Shown: piece by piece, positions 40,773-52,066 of the stretch
Position numbering within the stretch: position 1 is the stretch's first letter
How the letters are laid out: each line of letters starts with the position of its first letter
Source: an uncultured Pelagibacteraceae bacterium
GTDB taxonomy: Bacteria > Pseudomonadota > Alphaproteobacteria > Pelagibacterales > Pelagibacteraceae
DNA: 64,000 nt
Direction: 5' to 3'
Assembly (NCBI GenBank): GCA_902631595.1
Contig: CACOZH010000002.1
Coordinates: 1 to 64,000 of the forward strand
Made by a program: the position numbers and the translations under genes
The notes under the pieces: model-generated
The model's input: the letters and a program-made list of their open reading frames with translations, nothing else
Told to the model about the DNA's origin: nothing
Database searches by the model: none

Positions 40773-41669
40773 TTAATATTTTTTTCTGAAATTAATTTGA
40801 ATTTTATTATTTAAGATTTGTTTGTGACGCATAGTAAATCTTTTAATTTGATCGGGAGATAAATTATCAAAACATCTAGGGCATGAGAGACCAATTTTAT
40901 ATTTATGAGATTTTATGTCCTTTTTTGATATTGGCATTCTACATGAATTACATACTCCGTATGTCCCAGGTGTGGCATCTTTTTTAATAGTTACCCTATT
41001 ATCAAAAACAAAACATTCACCCTTCCATTTACTCTTTCTTGGTTTGATTTTATTAAAATAGTTTATAATTCCTCCTTTAAGCATATAGATATTTTTGAAA
41101 CCATTTTTATAGAGGTAATTGGATGCCTTTTCACATCTTATGCCACCAGTACAAAACATGCCTATTTTTTCATCTTTCTTAACAGTATTGAGGTAATTTT
41201 TAAATTCCCTAAAATTATAGGTATTAGGATTAATCGCCTTTTTAAAAGTTCCAACCTCGTATTCAAAAGGCTTTCTAGCATCAATTATTTTTAAGCCCTT
41301 AATTTGTATAAATTTGTTCCATTGTAACGGTGTAAGATATTTTTTTTTAAATTTTTTATCAAAATTATATTTTTCGTTTATAGGAACAACTTCTGATTTG
41401 ATTTTAATTTTTGTTTTTAAAAATGGTATAAATTTAGATTTAGTTATATTTGTAATATCAAATTTAGAAATATTTAAGTTTTTAATAATTAATTTTTTTA
41501 TAATATTAGTATCTCTTTGACTTCCTGCAATGGTGCCATTAATGCCCTCTGGTGATAGTATAATCAAACCTTTAGCCGATAAAGAATGAATTTTATTAAA
41601 AAATATATTCCTAAGATTTTTTAATTTTTTTAATTTTTTTAATTTGTAAAAAGATAGAATTGTAATCAT
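40773..41669 (-). CDS. trhO: rhodanese-like tRNA uridine(34) hydroxylase (TrhO/UPF0176)
   Basis: SPEGINGTIAGS; MFCTGGIRCEKASNYL. Confidence 0.9.
   Translation of the reverse strand: MITILSFYKLKKLKKLKNLRNIFFNKIHSLSAKGLIILSPEGINGTIAGSQRDTNIIKKLIIKNLNISKFDITNITKSKFIPFLKTKIKIKSEVVPINEKYNFDKKFKKKYLTPLQWNKFIQIKGLKIIDARKPFEYEVGTFKKAINPNTYNFREFKNYLNTVKKDEKIGMFCTGGIRCEKASNYLYKNGFKNIYMLKGGIINYFNKIKPRKSKWKGECFVFDNRVTIKKDATPGTYGVCNSCRMPISKKDIKSHKYKIGLSCPRCFDNLSPDQIKRFTMRHKQILNNKIQINFRKKY
41617..41645. repeat. 9-nt in-frame tandem repeat (AATTTTTTT unit) in the 5' end of trhO
   Basis: ttttttaattttttttaa-type tract, read on minus strand as K-L-K-K-L-K-K-L-K. Confidence 0.7.
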
Positions 41670-42320
41670 TTATTTCCAGCAAATATAAAAACCGTCACCA
41701 ATTGGAAGTATATATTTATTTAATTTTGATTTTTTTACATGTAAATTAAATTTTTTTATTTTCTGTGTTAATTTATCTTTAGCATTGTTATTTATAACTT
41801 CACCTTTCCAAAGGATATTATCTACAATTAATAAACCATTTTGGTTTAGCAGTTTTAAAGATTTTTCAAAGTAACTAATATAATTTTCTTTATCCGCATC
41901 GATTAATATTAAGTCATATTTTTTTTTATTCTTAATCAGTCTTACTAGAGCATCATTTGCATTAGATATTTCTGTTTTAATTTTATTTGATACTTTTGCC
42001 TTTTTGAAAAAGATTTTAGCTATCTTATTTTTTTCTTTATCTTTATCAATTGTATAAATTTTTCCATTTTTATTAAGAGATAATGCAATTGCCAAAGTAC
42101 TGTAGCCAGTAAAAGTTCCAAGTTCTAAACAATTGTTAATATTTCTTGTTTTAATAATAAATTGTAAAAAATTTGCTTGTAGTATTGATATTTGTAATCT
42201 TTTAATATGTCCTAGACTTTCATTGTATTTGATTAATTCTTTCTGAATTGGGTGTAAATTACTTGTGTGTGAGAATATATATTCGACCAATTTAAGATCG
42301 ATATTTATATTTTTATCCAT
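41670..42320 (-). CDS. class I SAM-dependent O-methyltransferase
   Basis: [42 protein letters not shown]. Confidence 0.9.
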   Translation of the reverse strand: MDKNINIDLKLVEYIFSHTSNLHPIQKELIKYNESLGHIKRLQISILQANFLQFIIKTRNINNCLELGTFTGYSTLAIALSLNKNGKIYTIDKDKEKNKIAKIFFKKAKVSNKIKTEISNANDALVRLIKNKKKYDLILIDADKENYISYFEKSLKLLNQNGLLIVDNILWKGEVINNNAKDKLTQKIKKFNLHVKKSKLNKYILPIGDGFYICWK

Positions 42321-43776
42321 TAAGTTTTTCTTTTAAAATTTTATTGATCATTTGAGGATTTCCTTTGCCTTTACTTTCTTTCATTGCCTGACCAACAAAA
42401 AAACTAAATAATTTCTCTTTGCCACTCTTATATTCTTTCACTTTATCATCATTAGAACTTAATACTTTTTGAATTAATTTTTCTAATGCCTTAGGGTCAC
42501 TTTCTTGTTTTAATCCTTTTTCCTTAACAATAATATTTGGATCCTTGTTATTTTTAGACATTATTTCAAATACTGTTTTTGCAATTTTGCCTGAAATTGT
42601 ACCATCAGATATTAAATTTATTAGTTTTGATAGATTTTCTGCACTTATCGGACTTTCACTAATTTCAATATTTTTTTCGTTTAATAAAGCAAATAGTTCG
42701 CCTGTTATCCAATTTGCTGATAATTTTACATCTGATTTTTCAATTACTTTTTCAAAAAATTTTGATGTCTCTAAATCTGAAACTAATATTGTTGCCTCAT
42801 AAGGGCTAAGCTTAAATTTCTCAATAAATCTATTTTTTTTTTGATCTGGAAGCTCAGGTATTTCTTTTTTAATATTTTCAATAAATTTATCATCAAATTC
42901 TAGCGGCAAAAGATCAGGATCTGGAAAATATCTATAATCGTGAGCATCTTCTTTTGATCTCATAGACCTAGTTTGATTTTTTTTTGTGTCAAATAATCTT
43001 GTTTCTTGGTCAACAATATTACCCTGTTCTAAAAGTTCAGATTGTCTATTCGCCTCATATTCAATAGCCATTTGCATAAATTTAATAGAATTTACATTTT
43101 TAATTTCACAACGTGTACCTAGCTTGTCTGTACCTATTTTTCTTACTGATACATTTACATCAGCTCTGAGCGAACCTTCCTGCATATTTCCATCGCAAGT
43201 ACCTAAATATCTCATTATTGATCTTAATTTTTTAATATACAGATTCACTTCCTCGGGTGATCTAAGATCAGGTTTACTCACTATTTCCATCAATGCAACT
43301 CCAGATCTATTTAAATCTACTAATGTGCTACTAGGATCTATATCATGAATACTTTTTCCTGCATCTTGTTCAAGGTGAAGTCTTTCAATTCCAATTGTTT
43401 TAGGTCCAGATGGTAAATCTAAAACTACAGTGCCCTCGCCAACAATCGGATCTTTATATTGTGAAATTTGATAACCTTGTGGAAGATCTGCATAAAAATA
43501 ATTTTTTCGATCAAATATAGATTTCTTATTGATTTTTGCATTTAAACCAATCCCAGTTTTTACTGCCTGTCTAACACAAAACTCATTGATGACTGGAAGC
43601 ATTCCAGGAAAAGCTGCATCAACCAAACTTACTTGGGTGTTTGGTTCAGATCCAAATTTTGTTGCCGATGTAGAAAATAATTTTGACTCTGAAAGTACTT
43701 GAGCATGAACTTCTAAACCAATAATAACTTCATATTTGTTACCATTTTTCTCAATTAAGTATTGATCTTTGCTCAC
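42313..43776 (-). CDS. gatB: Asp-tRNA(Asn)/Glu-tRNA(Gln) amidotransferase subunit B
   Basis: [29 protein letters not shown]-terminal GatB/Yqey domain. Confidence 0.97.
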   Translation of the reverse strand: MSKDQYLIEKNGNKYEVIIGLEVHAQVLSESKLFSTSATKFGSEPNTQVSLVDAAFPGMLPVINEFCVRQAVKTGIGLNAKINKKSIFDRKNYFYADLPQGYQISQYKDPIVGEGTVVLDLPSGPKTIGIERLHLEQDAGKSIHDIDPSSTLVDLNRSGVALMEIVSKPDLRSPEEVNLYIKKLRSIMRYLGTCDGNMQEGSLRADVNVSVRKIGTDKLGTRCEIKNVNSIKFMQMAIEYEANRQSELLEQGNIVDQETRLFDTKKNQTRSMRSKEDAHDYRYFPDPDLLPLEFDDKFIENIKKEIPELPDQKKNRFIEKFKLSPYEATILVSDLETSKFFEKVIEKSDVKLSANWITGELFALLNEKNIEISESPISAENLSKLINLISDGTISGKIAKTVFEIMSKNNKDPNIIVKEKGLKQESDPKALEKLIQKVLSSNDDKVKEYKSGKEKLFSFFVGQAMKESKGKGNPQMINKILKEKLNG

Positions 43777-45230
43777 TTAATCCACCAATCGTTAGTTTTT
43801 AATTTAAAATTTATTTTTTCTTCCATTGAATATGCAATATCTAATATTCCTTGCTCATCGAATGGTTTCCCAATTATTTGTAATCCTAGAGGATAATTGT
43901 TTTTATCTAATCCTGCTGGAATAGAAATCCCTGGTAAACCAGCTAAATTTACAGGAACTGTAAAAATATCATTCAAATACATTGAAACAGGATCATCTTT
44001 TTTATCTCCAATTTTAAATGCTGAACTTGGCGTAGATGGAGTCAATATTGCATCTACCTTATTAAAAGCATTATCAAAATCATTTTTAATAAGTTTTCTT
44101 ACCTTTTGAGCCTTTAAATAATAAGCATCATAATATCCTGATGATAGTACATAGGTGCCAATCATAATTCTTCTTTTTACTTCATCGCCAAAACCTTTTG
44201 ACCTTGTTTTTTCGTACATATCAATCAAATTTTCACCTTCAGCTCTAAATCCATATTTTACTCCATCATATCTTGCTAAATTAGATGATGCTTCTGCTGG
44301 AGCAACAATATAATAAGTGGGCAAAGCATAATTTGTGTGAGGTAAAGAAATGTCTATAATTTCTGCACCACAATCTTTTAAATAATTTTTACCTTTTTCC
44401 CATAATTTTTCAATTTCCAAGGGCATTCCATCAACTGTATACTCTTTAGGTATCCCTATTTTTTTTCCTTTGATATTTTTATTTAAATTTGATGAGTAAT
44501 TTGGACGTTTAAAATTAATTGAAGTGGAGTCTTTTGGATCGAAAGAACTCATAACTTCTAACAGTAAAGCACAATCTTTTACATCTTTGGTCATTGGTCC
44601 TGCCTGATCCAATGAGGATGCGAAGGCAACTATTCCATATCTTGAGCAACTTCCATAAGTGGGTTTTAAACCAACTGTCCCTGTAAAAGATGCAGGTTGT
44701 CTTATTGATCCACCAGTATCAGTTCCGATTGTTGCTGGTGTAAGTTTTGCTGCTAAAGCAGAAGCTGATCCTCCAGATGAACCTCCAGGAACTAGATTGT
44801 CATCAATTGGACTAATAACATTACCAAAATGACTTGTTTCGTTCGAAGAACCCATTGCAAACTCATCACAATTTAATTTACCCATTAAAATTGCTCCTTC
44901 ATTCCAAAGATTTTCAGTAACTGTAGACTCATAACTTGGTATGAAATTTTCTAAAATCTTACTACTGGCTGTTGTTTTTACGTTTTTCGTACAAAATAAA
45001 TCTTTTACTGCTAACGGAATTCCTGGAAGTTTTTTTTTAAAATTGGGATTATTATCAAAATTTTCCGAAAATTTAAGTGCACTGTCAAAAGTCTCTTCTA
45101 CATATGTATTCAGTTTTTTCGATTGTTTTGATCTATCTATGTAAGCAGATGTTATTTCTTTTGAGGATATTTCTTTAGACTTAACTTTATTTACAAGATC
45201 ACTAAGGGTTAAATCTATTAAATTTGCCAT
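43773..45230 (-). CDS. gatA: Asp-tRNA(Asn)/Glu-tRNA(Gln) amidotransferase subunit A
   Basis: [41 protein letters not shown]. Confidence 0.97.
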   Translation of the reverse strand: MANLIDLTLSDLVNKVKSKEISSKEITSAYIDRSKQSKKLNTYVEETFDSALKFSENFDNNPNFKKKLPGIPLAVKDLFCTKNVKTTASSKILENFIPSYESTVTENLWNEGAILMGKLNCDEFAMGSSNETSHFGNVISPIDDNLVPGGSSGGSASALAAKLTPATIGTDTGGSIRQPASFTGTVGLKPTYGSCSRYGIVAFASSLDQAGPMTKDVKDCALLLEVMSSFDPKDSTSINFKRPNYSSNLNKNIKGKKIGIPKEYTVDGMPLEIEKLWEKGKNYLKDCGAEIIDISLPHTNYALPTYYIVAPAEASSNLARYDGVKYGFRAEGENLIDMYEKTRSKGFGDEVKRRIMIGTYVLSSGYYDAYYLKAQKVRKLIKNDFDNAFNKVDAILTPSTPSSAFKIGDKKDDPVSMYLNDIFTVPVNLAGLPGISIPAGLDKNNYPLGLQIIGKPFDEQGILDIAYSMEEKINFKLKTNDWWIK

Positions 45231-45517
45231 TATTCCACAACCTTGGGTACAACAAAATAATCTTTGTTATCTTTTGGTGAATTTTTAAGTATATCTTCTC
45301 TTATATTTTTAGACTCTATTTGATCTTTTCTAAATCTCAGAGTTGTTTCAGCTATTGATGTCAAAGGTTCAACTTTATCAGTATTTAATTGGTTGAGTTG
45401 CTCTATCCACTTAAATATAGCATTAAGATCCTTCTCTAATTTCTTGGCTTTTTGATCATCAATAGAAATTCTTGATAATTTAGATATATGTTTTACTGTT
45501 TTAAGATCTATACTCAT
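45230..45517 (-). CDS. gatC: Asp-tRNA(Asn)/Glu-tRNA(Gln) amidotransferase subunit C
   Basis: [44 protein letters not shown]; start at MSIDLK preferred. Confidence 0.92.
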   Translation of the reverse strand: MSIDLKTVKHISKLSRISIDDQKAKKLEKDLNAIFKWIEQLNQLNTDKVEPLTSIAETTLRFRKDQIESKNIREDILKNSPKDNKDYFVVPKVVE

Positions 45518-45566
45518 ATGATAGTTAATTTTAAGGCAAATTATCATTATATTTAAAAATTACAAT

Positions 45567-46022
45567 ATGATCACAATTGATGAATTAAAGGTTCAATTAG
45601 ACAATAAATCTAGACTATTAGGAGTCGATATGGGCACAAAAAGAGTTGGTGTTTCAATATCTGATGAAAATAGAAAAATTGCTACCCCTTTAGAAACAAT
45701 TGAATTTTCAAATATAAAAAACCTCAGCTCAAGATTTAAAGAATTAATATTGGAAAATAATATCAAAGGAATTATCGCTGGTCTTCCTTTAAATATGGAT
45801 GGAACTCATGGACCGTCCGCACAATCAGTAAAAGACAAAATAAAACATATATATAAAGATTTAGAGATTCCTACAGTGTTATGGGATGAGAGACTTTCAA
45901 CTGTTGGTTCATTCACTTTATCAAGCCAGCTGGATATTAGTGTGTCAAAAAGAGTGAAAAATATTGATCAAAATTCAGCTACTTTCATACTGCAAGGTGT
46001 CTTAGATTATTTAAATAAATAA
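45567..46022 (+). CDS. ruvX: Holliday junction resolvase RuvX/YqgF
   Basis: LLGVDMGTKRVGVSISD; LPLNMDGTHGP; WDERLSTV. Confidence 0.93.
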   Translation: MITIDELKVQLDNKSRLLGVDMGTKRVGVSISDENRKIATPLETIEFSNIKNLSSRFKELILENNIKGIIAGLPLNMDGTHGPSAQSVKDKIKHIYKDLEIPTVLWDERLSTVGSFTLSSQLDISVSKRVKNIDQNSATFILQGVLDYLNK

Positions 46023-46064
46023 CACTTGATTATATGAAACAATATGGCTATAGAGTAAGCTTTA

Positions 46065-47003
46065 ATGGCCTCAGACACACAAAAAGCTATTAAAAGTCCA
46101 AAGCATCTTCTAGGTATTCAAGATTTAAAAGTTTCAGAAATAAAGCATATATTAAATGAAGCCCAACAATTTATTGATCTTAATAGAAGTAAAAACAAAA
46201 AATCAGATATCTTAAAAGGCAAAACGCAAATAAATTTATTCTTTGAACCTTCTACAAGAACACAAAGTTCTTTTGAATTAGCAGGCAAGAGATTAGGTGC
46301 GGATGTTATGTCTATGAATATAACCAATTCGGCAATTAAAAAAGGAGAAACGCTTATTGATACCGCAATGACATTAAATGCAATGCATCCTGATATAATT
46401 GTCATAAGACATCAAGATTCTGGAGCTTGTAATTTATTATCTCAAAAAGTTAATTGTGCAGTATTAAATGCAGGAGATGGGCGTAGAGAACATCCAACTC
46501 AGGCATTACTTGACGCTTTAACAATAATTAACAGAAAGAAAAGTATCGAAGGATTGAAGATTGCAATCTGTGGTGACATTCTACATTCAAGAGTTGCAAG
46601 GTCAAATATCTATTTACTAACAATGTTAGGAGCAAATGTTAACATTATTGGACCAACAAATTTGTTACCAAAAGATTTAGATAAATTTGGTGTAAATATT
46701 TTTACTGATATGAAAAAAGGTGTAAGGGATTGTGATATAGTAATGATGCTAAGGCTACAAAATGAAAGAATGTCAAGTTCTTATCTATCATCAAATCGAG
46801 AATATTATGAATATTATGGTTTATCACCTGAAAAATTGGAGTTTGCTAAAACAGATGCATTAATAATGCATCCAGGCCCAATGAATAGAGGTATAGAAAT
46901 AGATACTATGTTAGCAGATGATATAAATAAAAGTGTTATTAAAGAACAAGTTGAACTGGGTGTTGCTGTAAGAATGGCTTGTTTAAAAATATTTTGTAGT
47001 TAA
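46065..47003 (+). CDS. pyrB: aspartate carbamoyltransferase catalytic subunit
   Basis: [51 protein letters not shown]. Confidence 0.97.
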   Translation: MASDTQKAIKSPKHLLGIQDLKVSEIKHILNEAQQFIDLNRSKNKKSDILKGKTQINLFFEPSTRTQSSFELAGKRLGADVMSMNITNSAIKKGETLIDTAMTLNAMHPDIIVIRHQDSGACNLLSQKVNCAVLNAGDGRREHPTQALLDALTIINRKKSIEGLKIAICGDILHSRVARSNIYLLTMLGANVNIIGPTNLLPKDLDKFGVNIFTDMKKGVRDCDIVMMLRLQNERMSSSYLSSNREYYEYYGLSPEKLEFAKTDALIMHPGPMNRGIEIDTMLADDINKSVIKEQVELGVAVRMACLKIFCS

Positions 47004-48298
47004 TGATTAAAAAAAAACAATATTTTCTAAATGCCCATGTAATAGATCCATGCAATTCCATTAACGAAATTGGTGGTTTGATTATTGATGAACAAGGAAA
47101 AATTGAGGCTGCAGGTAAAAGAGTTAATAAAATAAACATTCCAAACAGAGAAAAGTTTGTTGATTTAAACGGAAAACATATTTTTCCAGGAATAGTAGAT
47201 ATGCGAGTTTTTGGTGGAGAGCCTGGATACGAATATAAAGAAAATTACAGATCTTTAAGTGAAGCAGCTTTAGCAGGGGGAATTACATCGGTTGTAACAA
47301 TGCCCAATACTAAACCTGTAATTGATAGTGTGTCCATTGTTGATTTCATTCAAAGAAGAGGTCGAGATAAATCAAAAATAAATTTATTTCCTACAGCAAC
47401 TTTAACTAAAGATGCAGGGGGAATGAATATGTGTGAATTTGGTCTTTTAAAAAATAAAGGCATTGTTGGTTTTACAGACGGCATTAAATCAATTCAAAGC
47501 CCAAGGGTCATGTCTAGAATTATTAAGTCAGCTTATGACTTTGACTGTTTGGTAATACAACATGCAGAAGATCAAGAATTATCAAAAGACGGCATGATAA
47601 ATGATGGAATTATATCTACCAAATTAGGTATTCCTGGAATTTCTGACCTTGCTGAAAAAATTATTATAGAGAGAGATCTAAGTTTATTGGAGGAGACAAA
47701 TTGCAGATATCATATTTCTCAGATTTCAAGTCGAAAGTCACTTGATTTAATTAATTACAAAAAAGATACAGTCAATTTTACAACAGGTGTATCTATTAAC
47801 AATCTTGCTCTAAACGAAAATGATATTGGTGAATTTAGAACTTTTTTAAAACTTTCACCTCCTCTTAGGACAGAAGAAGATAGAATTTCATTAATAGAGG
47901 GAATTAACAAAAATCTTATTGATGTTTTAGTGTCAGATCACAAACCTGAAGATGAAGAATCAAAAAGACTAACATTTTCTCAAGCAGCAACCGGTGCATC
48001 AGGAATAGAGACTTTATTAAGTCTAGCGCTTGAACAATTCCATAATGGCTCAATTAAATTAGAAAAAATTATAGAACTAATCACTCACAACCCTGCAAAA
48101 ATTTTGAAAATAAATAAGGGAAATCTGAGTGTAGGATCTGATGGAGATTTTTGTGTCGTAGATATAAATAAGCCTTGGATTGTTAAAAAAGAAAACCTAG
48201 TATCAAAATCCAAAAATACATCTATAGAGGGAAGAAAATTACAAGGCAAAGTAGTAAGTACTTTTGTAAAAGGCGAAGAATTATTTAAAATAAAATGA
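47003..48298 (+). CDS. pyrC: dihydroorotase-like protein (probable non-catalytic PyrC' paralogue)
   Basis: FPGIVDMRVFGGEPGYEYKE (HxH replaced by RVF), IQHAED, SDHKPED; overlaps pyrB by 1 nt. Confidence 0.9.
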   Translation: MIKKKQYFLNAHVIDPCNSINEIGGLIIDEQGKIEAAGKRVNKINIPNREKFVDLNGKHIFPGIVDMRVFGGEPGYEYKENYRSLSEAALAGGITSVVTMPNTKPVIDSVSIVDFIQRRGRDKSKINLFPTATLTKDAGGMNMCEFGLLKNKGIVGFTDGIKSIQSPRVMSRIIKSAYDFDCLVIQHAEDQELSKDGMINDGIISTKLGIPGISDLAEKIIIERDLSLLEETNCRYHISQISSRKSLDLINYKKDTVNFTTGVSINNLALNENDIGEFRTFLKLSPPLRTEEDRISLIEGINKNLIDVLVSDHKPEDEESKRLTFSQAATGASGIETLLSLALEQFHNGSIKLEKIIELITHNPAKILKINKGNLSVGSDGDFCVVDINKPWIVKKENLVSKSKNTSIEGRKLQGKVVSTFVKGEELFKIK

Positions 48299-48873
48299 AA
48301 CTAGAAATAATTATAATTTTTTCGTATTTTTTAGGGTCAATACCATTTGGATATCTTTTAACAAAAATTTTTTTACAAAAAGATATTAGAGAAATTGGAT
48401 CTGGTAATATAGGTGCAACAAATGTCCTGAGAACAGGAAATAAATATATTGGCTACGCAACACTACTTTTAGATATTCTTAAAGCTATAATTCCAATAAT
48501 TTTTGTTAAATTTTATTATATAGATTATTTATATATTGCCTCTTTATGCGTTTTTTTAGGTCATGTTTTTCCAATTTGGTTAAAATTTAAAGGAGGCAAA
48601 GGAGTAGCAACGTATGTTGGGATACTCTGTTGCTTAAATATTTATCTTGGAATTGCCTTTGGTATAGTTTGGTTAATATCTTTTTTTATATTTAAATATT
48701 CATCTTTATCATCTTTATTAGGAAGTTTATCTATACCATTAGTTAATTTTTTTATCCTAAAAGAGGAAGTAATATTTTTCTTTATTATAATGTTTGTCTT
48801 AATTTTTTATACACATCGTGAAAATATAAAAAGACTGTTAAATCACAGTGAATCTAAAACAAAAATTTATTAA
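48295..48873 (+). CDS. plsY: glycerol-3-phosphate acyltransferase
   Basis: GSIPFGYLLTK; GSGNIGATNVLRTG; GHVFPIWLKFKGGKGVAT. Confidence 0.95.
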   Translation: MKLEIIIIFSYFLGSIPFGYLLTKIFLQKDIREIGSGNIGATNVLRTGNKYIGYATLLLDILKAIIPIIFVKFYYIDYLYIASLCVFLGHVFPIWLKFKGGKGVATYVGILCCLNIYLGIAFGIVWLISFFIFKYSSLSSLLGSLSIPLVNFFILKEEVIFFFIIMFVLIFYTHRENIKRLLNHSESKTKIY

Positions 48874-48877
48874 TTTG

Positions 48878-48902
48878 ACTACACATATATTTTTTGTGTA
48901 GT
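48878..48902 (+). promoter_or_regulatory. 8-bp perfect inverted repeat / hairpin between plsY and topA
   Basis: ACTACACA-tatattttt-TGTGTAGT, 10 nt before topA ATG. Confidence 0.55.
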
Positions 48903-48912
48903 TTAAATAGAT

Positions 48913-51456
48913 ATGAATCTTGTAATTGTTGAAAGTCCAGCTAAAGCAAAAACTATTAATAAATATTTAGGCGAAAATTATACTGTTTTAGCAAGTTATG
49001 GTCATATTAGAGATCTTCCTTCTAAAAATGGATCAGTTAACCCTGAAGATAAATTTAAAATGATTTGGGAAGTAGATAGTTTTTCAAAAAAATATTTAAA
49101 AGAAATAACTGACGCTGCAAAAAAATCAGATAAAATAATTCTAGCTACTGACCCCGACCGTGAAGGTGAAGCAATTGCTTGGCATGTAAAAGAATACTTA
49201 GATGAAAAAAAACTTTTAAAAGATAAAAAAATTGAAAGAGTTGTTTTTAACGAGATTACAAAAAAAGCTGTAACCAACGGAATTGACAATCCTAGGAATA
49301 TTGAGTCAAATTTAGTTGATGCATATATGGCAAGACGTGCACTTGATTATCTTGTTGGATTTAATATATCTCCTATCCTTTGGACTAAATTACCAGGATC
49401 AAAATCTGCTGGCAGAGTGCAATCTGTAGCTTTAAGATTATTAACCGAAAGAGAACATGAAATAGAACAATTCATCCCAGAGGAATTTTGGACCCTTAAT
49501 GTTAATTTTAAAACTATTAATGGTGATATTTTAAATTCCAATTTGGTACTTCTTAATAATAAAAAAGTTGAAAAATTTTCATTCAAAAATAAAGAAGATA
49601 TTAATGAAGCAACTGAAACAATTAAAATAGGAAAGTATCAAATTACAGATGTAACATCCAAAATTTATACCAGAAATCCTCTTGGTCCTTTTACAACATC
49701 AACTATGCAACAAACCGCATCAAGTAAATTAGGTTTTGGTGCATCAAGAACAATGCAAATAGCTCAAAGATTATATCAAGGTATAGATATTGACGGAGAT
49801 ACAGTTGGTTTGATTACTTATATGAGAACTGATGGAACAAACGTGTCAAAAGATGCTATTTCTGATTTTAGAACTTTTATAAAAAGTTCATACGGGGAAA
49901 ATTATCTACCTAAGGAACCAAACAACTATTCTGGAAAAAAAGCTAAAAATGCCCAAGAGGCACATGAAGCAATAAGACCAACGGATATTACCAGGACACC
50001 TGAAAGTATGAAAAAATTTTTAAGCACTGATCAAATTAGATTATATGATCTTATATGGTCACGAGCACTTTCGTCACAAATGGAAGCAGCAAAATTTGAC
50101 AGAAAAACGATTACAATAACATCTGCAGACTCTCAAAATCAATTTAAATGCTCTGGATCTACAATTAAATTTGATGGATTCTTAAAATTAACGAGAATAG
50201 AAGATGAAGATGAAAAAATTTTACCTGATGTCAAAAAAGAAGAAGTCTTAATAAAAGAATTTATTGATGAACAACATTTTACTCAACCACCTCCAAGATA
50301 TTCAGAAGCTAGTCTAGTAAAAAAACTTGAAGAGTTAGGTATTGGAAGACCATCAACTTATGCAAGTATTATATCTGTAATATCGAACAGAGGATATGCT
50401 GACGTTGTTAATAAACGTTTTTTTCCAACAGATAGGGGTAAATTATTATCAGCTTTTTTAGAAAAGCTTTTTGCAAAATATGTAGATTACGGATTTACTG
50501 CAGGACTAGAAGAACAATTGGATGATATTACATCAGGAAAAGAAGAATGGATAAAAGTACTTGAAAATTTCTGGAAAGACTTCAATCATAATGTTTCAGA
50601 TGTCAAAGAGAAAAGAACAAGAGAAGTATTAGATCTTTTAAATGAAAGTTTAGGTGAATTAATCTTTGAGTCTGACAAAAATGGAAAAATAAATAGAAAA
50701 TGCAAGTTATGTACTACTGGTGAATTGAGTCTCAAAAATAGCTTTAGAGGTGGAGCGTTTATAGGATGTTCAAATTATCCTGATTGTAAATTTACACGTC
50801 CTCTTTCAAAATCAAAAGCAAACGATCAAATTGCTTTAGCTGAACCTAAACTGATTGGGCAAAATAATTATGGAAAAGATATATACTTAAAAAACGGTAG
50901 ATTTGGTCCATATCTTCAATATGAAATATTAGAAAATGAAGTGAAAACCAAAAAAACTAAAAAGAAAAAAGAGAATAATAATTTTAAAAATGTCTCTATT
51001 CCTAAAGGAATAGAAATAGATCAAATTAATTTAGAAAAAGCAAAATATTTATGTTCTCTTCCAAAAATAATTGGTCAACATCCAGAAAGTGGAAAGGACA
51101 TTACGGTAAATTCTGGTAGATTTGGACCTTATCTAAAATGCGAAAATAAATCAGCTAGACTTGAGAATGTTGAGGAACTTTTTACAATTGGATTAAATAG
51201 AGCGATAACCTTAATTGCTGAGGCTAAACCAGGAAGAATATCATCTTCATTAATAAAAGACCTTGGAGAACATCCAGAAGATAAAAAACCTGTAAGAATT
51301 ATGAAAGGCCAGTATGGACCTTATATAAAATATAAATCTTTGAATGCTACGATCCCAGAAGAAAAAGATCCAACCGAATTATCTATGGAAGAAGCTCTAA
51401 TTTTGATAGAAAAGAGGAAGGAATACGATAAAAATAAAAAAAAAGGAAGAAAATGA
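48913..51456 (+). CDS. topA: DNA topoisomerase I
   Basis: VIVESPAKAKTINKYLG; ATDPDREGEAIAWH; YMRTDGTNVS; CKLC..GCSNYPDC zinc finger. Confidence 0.97.
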   Translation: MNLVIVESPAKAKTINKYLGENYTVLASYGHIRDLPSKNGSVNPEDKFKMIWEVDSFSKKYLKEITDAAKKSDKIILATDPDREGEAIAWHVKEYLDEKKLLKDKKIERVVFNEITKKAVTNGIDNPRNIESNLVDAYMARRALDYLVGFNISPILWTKLPGSKSAGRVQSVALRLLTEREHEIEQFIPEEFWTLNVNFKTINGDILNSNLVLLNNKKVEKFSFKNKEDINEATETIKIGKYQITDVTSKIYTRNPLGPFTTSTMQQTASSKLGFGASRTMQIAQRLYQGIDIDGDTVGLITYMRTDGTNVSKDAISDFRTFIKSSYGENYLPKEPNNYSGKKAKNAQEAHEAIRPTDITRTPESMKKFLSTDQIRLYDLIWSRALSSQMEAAKFDRKTITITSADSQNQFKCSGSTIKFDGFLKLTRIEDEDEKILPDVKKEEVLIKEFIDEQHFTQPPPRYSEASLVKKLEELGIGRPSTYASIISVISNRGYADVVNKRFFPTDRGKLLSAFLEKLFAKYVDYGFTAGLEEQLDDITSGKEEWIKVLENFWKDFNHNVSDVKEKRTREVLDLLNESLGELIFESDKNGKINRKCKLCTTGELSLKNSFRGGAFIGCSNYPDCKFTRPLSKSKANDQIALAEPKLIGQNNYGKDIYLKNGRFGPYLQYEILENEVKTKKTKKKKENNNFKNVSIPKGIEIDQINLEKAKYLCSLPKIIGQHPESGKDITVNSGRFGPYLKCENKSARLENVEELFTIGLNRAITLIAEAKPGRISSSLIKDLGEHPEDKKPVRIMKGQYGPYIKYKSLNATIPEEKDPTELSMEEALILIEKRKEYDKNKKKGRK

Positions 51457-51596
51457 GTAAAATTTATACTTTAATAATTGCTCTTTTTTTATTGTCATCA
51501 TGTGAGGCAATAAAAAAACCTGAACTCACAAAACCATTCGGTAAATGTCCACCTCAAGATGAAAGAACATTGAAAGATATATTTTGTAGAGAATAG
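51453..51596 (+). CDS. small putative lipoprotein (not in supplied ORF track)
   Basis: MSKIYTLIIALFLLSSCEAIKKPELTKPFGKCPPQDERTLKDIFCRE*; lipobox LSSC; ATGA overlap with topA stop. Confidence 0.65.
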   Translation: MSKIYTLIIALFLLSSCEAIKKPELTKPFGKCPPQDERTLKDIFCRE

Positions 51597-51597
51597 T

Positions 51598-52065
51598 GTG
51601 CAAATGGAAATAGAAAAAAAATTAAAAGAACTAAACATTATTTTACCAAGCGCTCCAGATCCTGTCGGATCCTACGTTGCAAGCAAAATAGTTGGTAAAT
51701 TACTTTATATTTCTGGGCAAATCTCAATTGACTCAAACGGTAAACTGATAAAGGGCAAACTAGGCAAGGACCTAAATGTAGAAGATGGTTATAATGCTGC
51801 ATCTCGATGTGCACTCAGTATAATATCTCAAGCAAAAAAATGTTTGTCTAATGATTTTTCAAAAATTAAATCATGCATTAAACTTACTGGTTTTGTAAAT
51901 TCTACTGAAGATTTTACAGATCAGCCAAAAGTTATTAATGGAGCTTCAGATACGATCGTAAAAATTTTTGGAGATTCTGGTATGCATACAAGAGCTGCAA
52001 TAAGTTCAAATAGTTTACCCTTAGGTGTAGCAGTCGAGGTAGATGCTATTTTTGAATTAAATTAA
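51598..52065 (+). CDS. RidA/YjgF/Rid family protein
   Basis: LLYISGQISIDSNGKLIKGKLG; GMHTRAAISSNSLPLGVAVEVDAIFE. Confidence 0.9.
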   Translation: MQMEIEKKLKELNIILPSAPDPVGSYVASKIVGKLLYISGQISIDSNGKLIKGKLGKDLNVEDGYNAASRCALSIISQAKKCLSNDFSKIKSCIKLTGFVNSTEDFTDQPKVINGASDTIVKIFGDSGMHTRAAISSNSLPLGVAVEVDAIFELN

Positions 52066-52066
52066 T

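Noticed and set aside
42545-43348. ORFs (85 and 120 aa) antisense to gatB
   Set aside because: Low-complexity shadow ORFs opposite a conserved enzyme.
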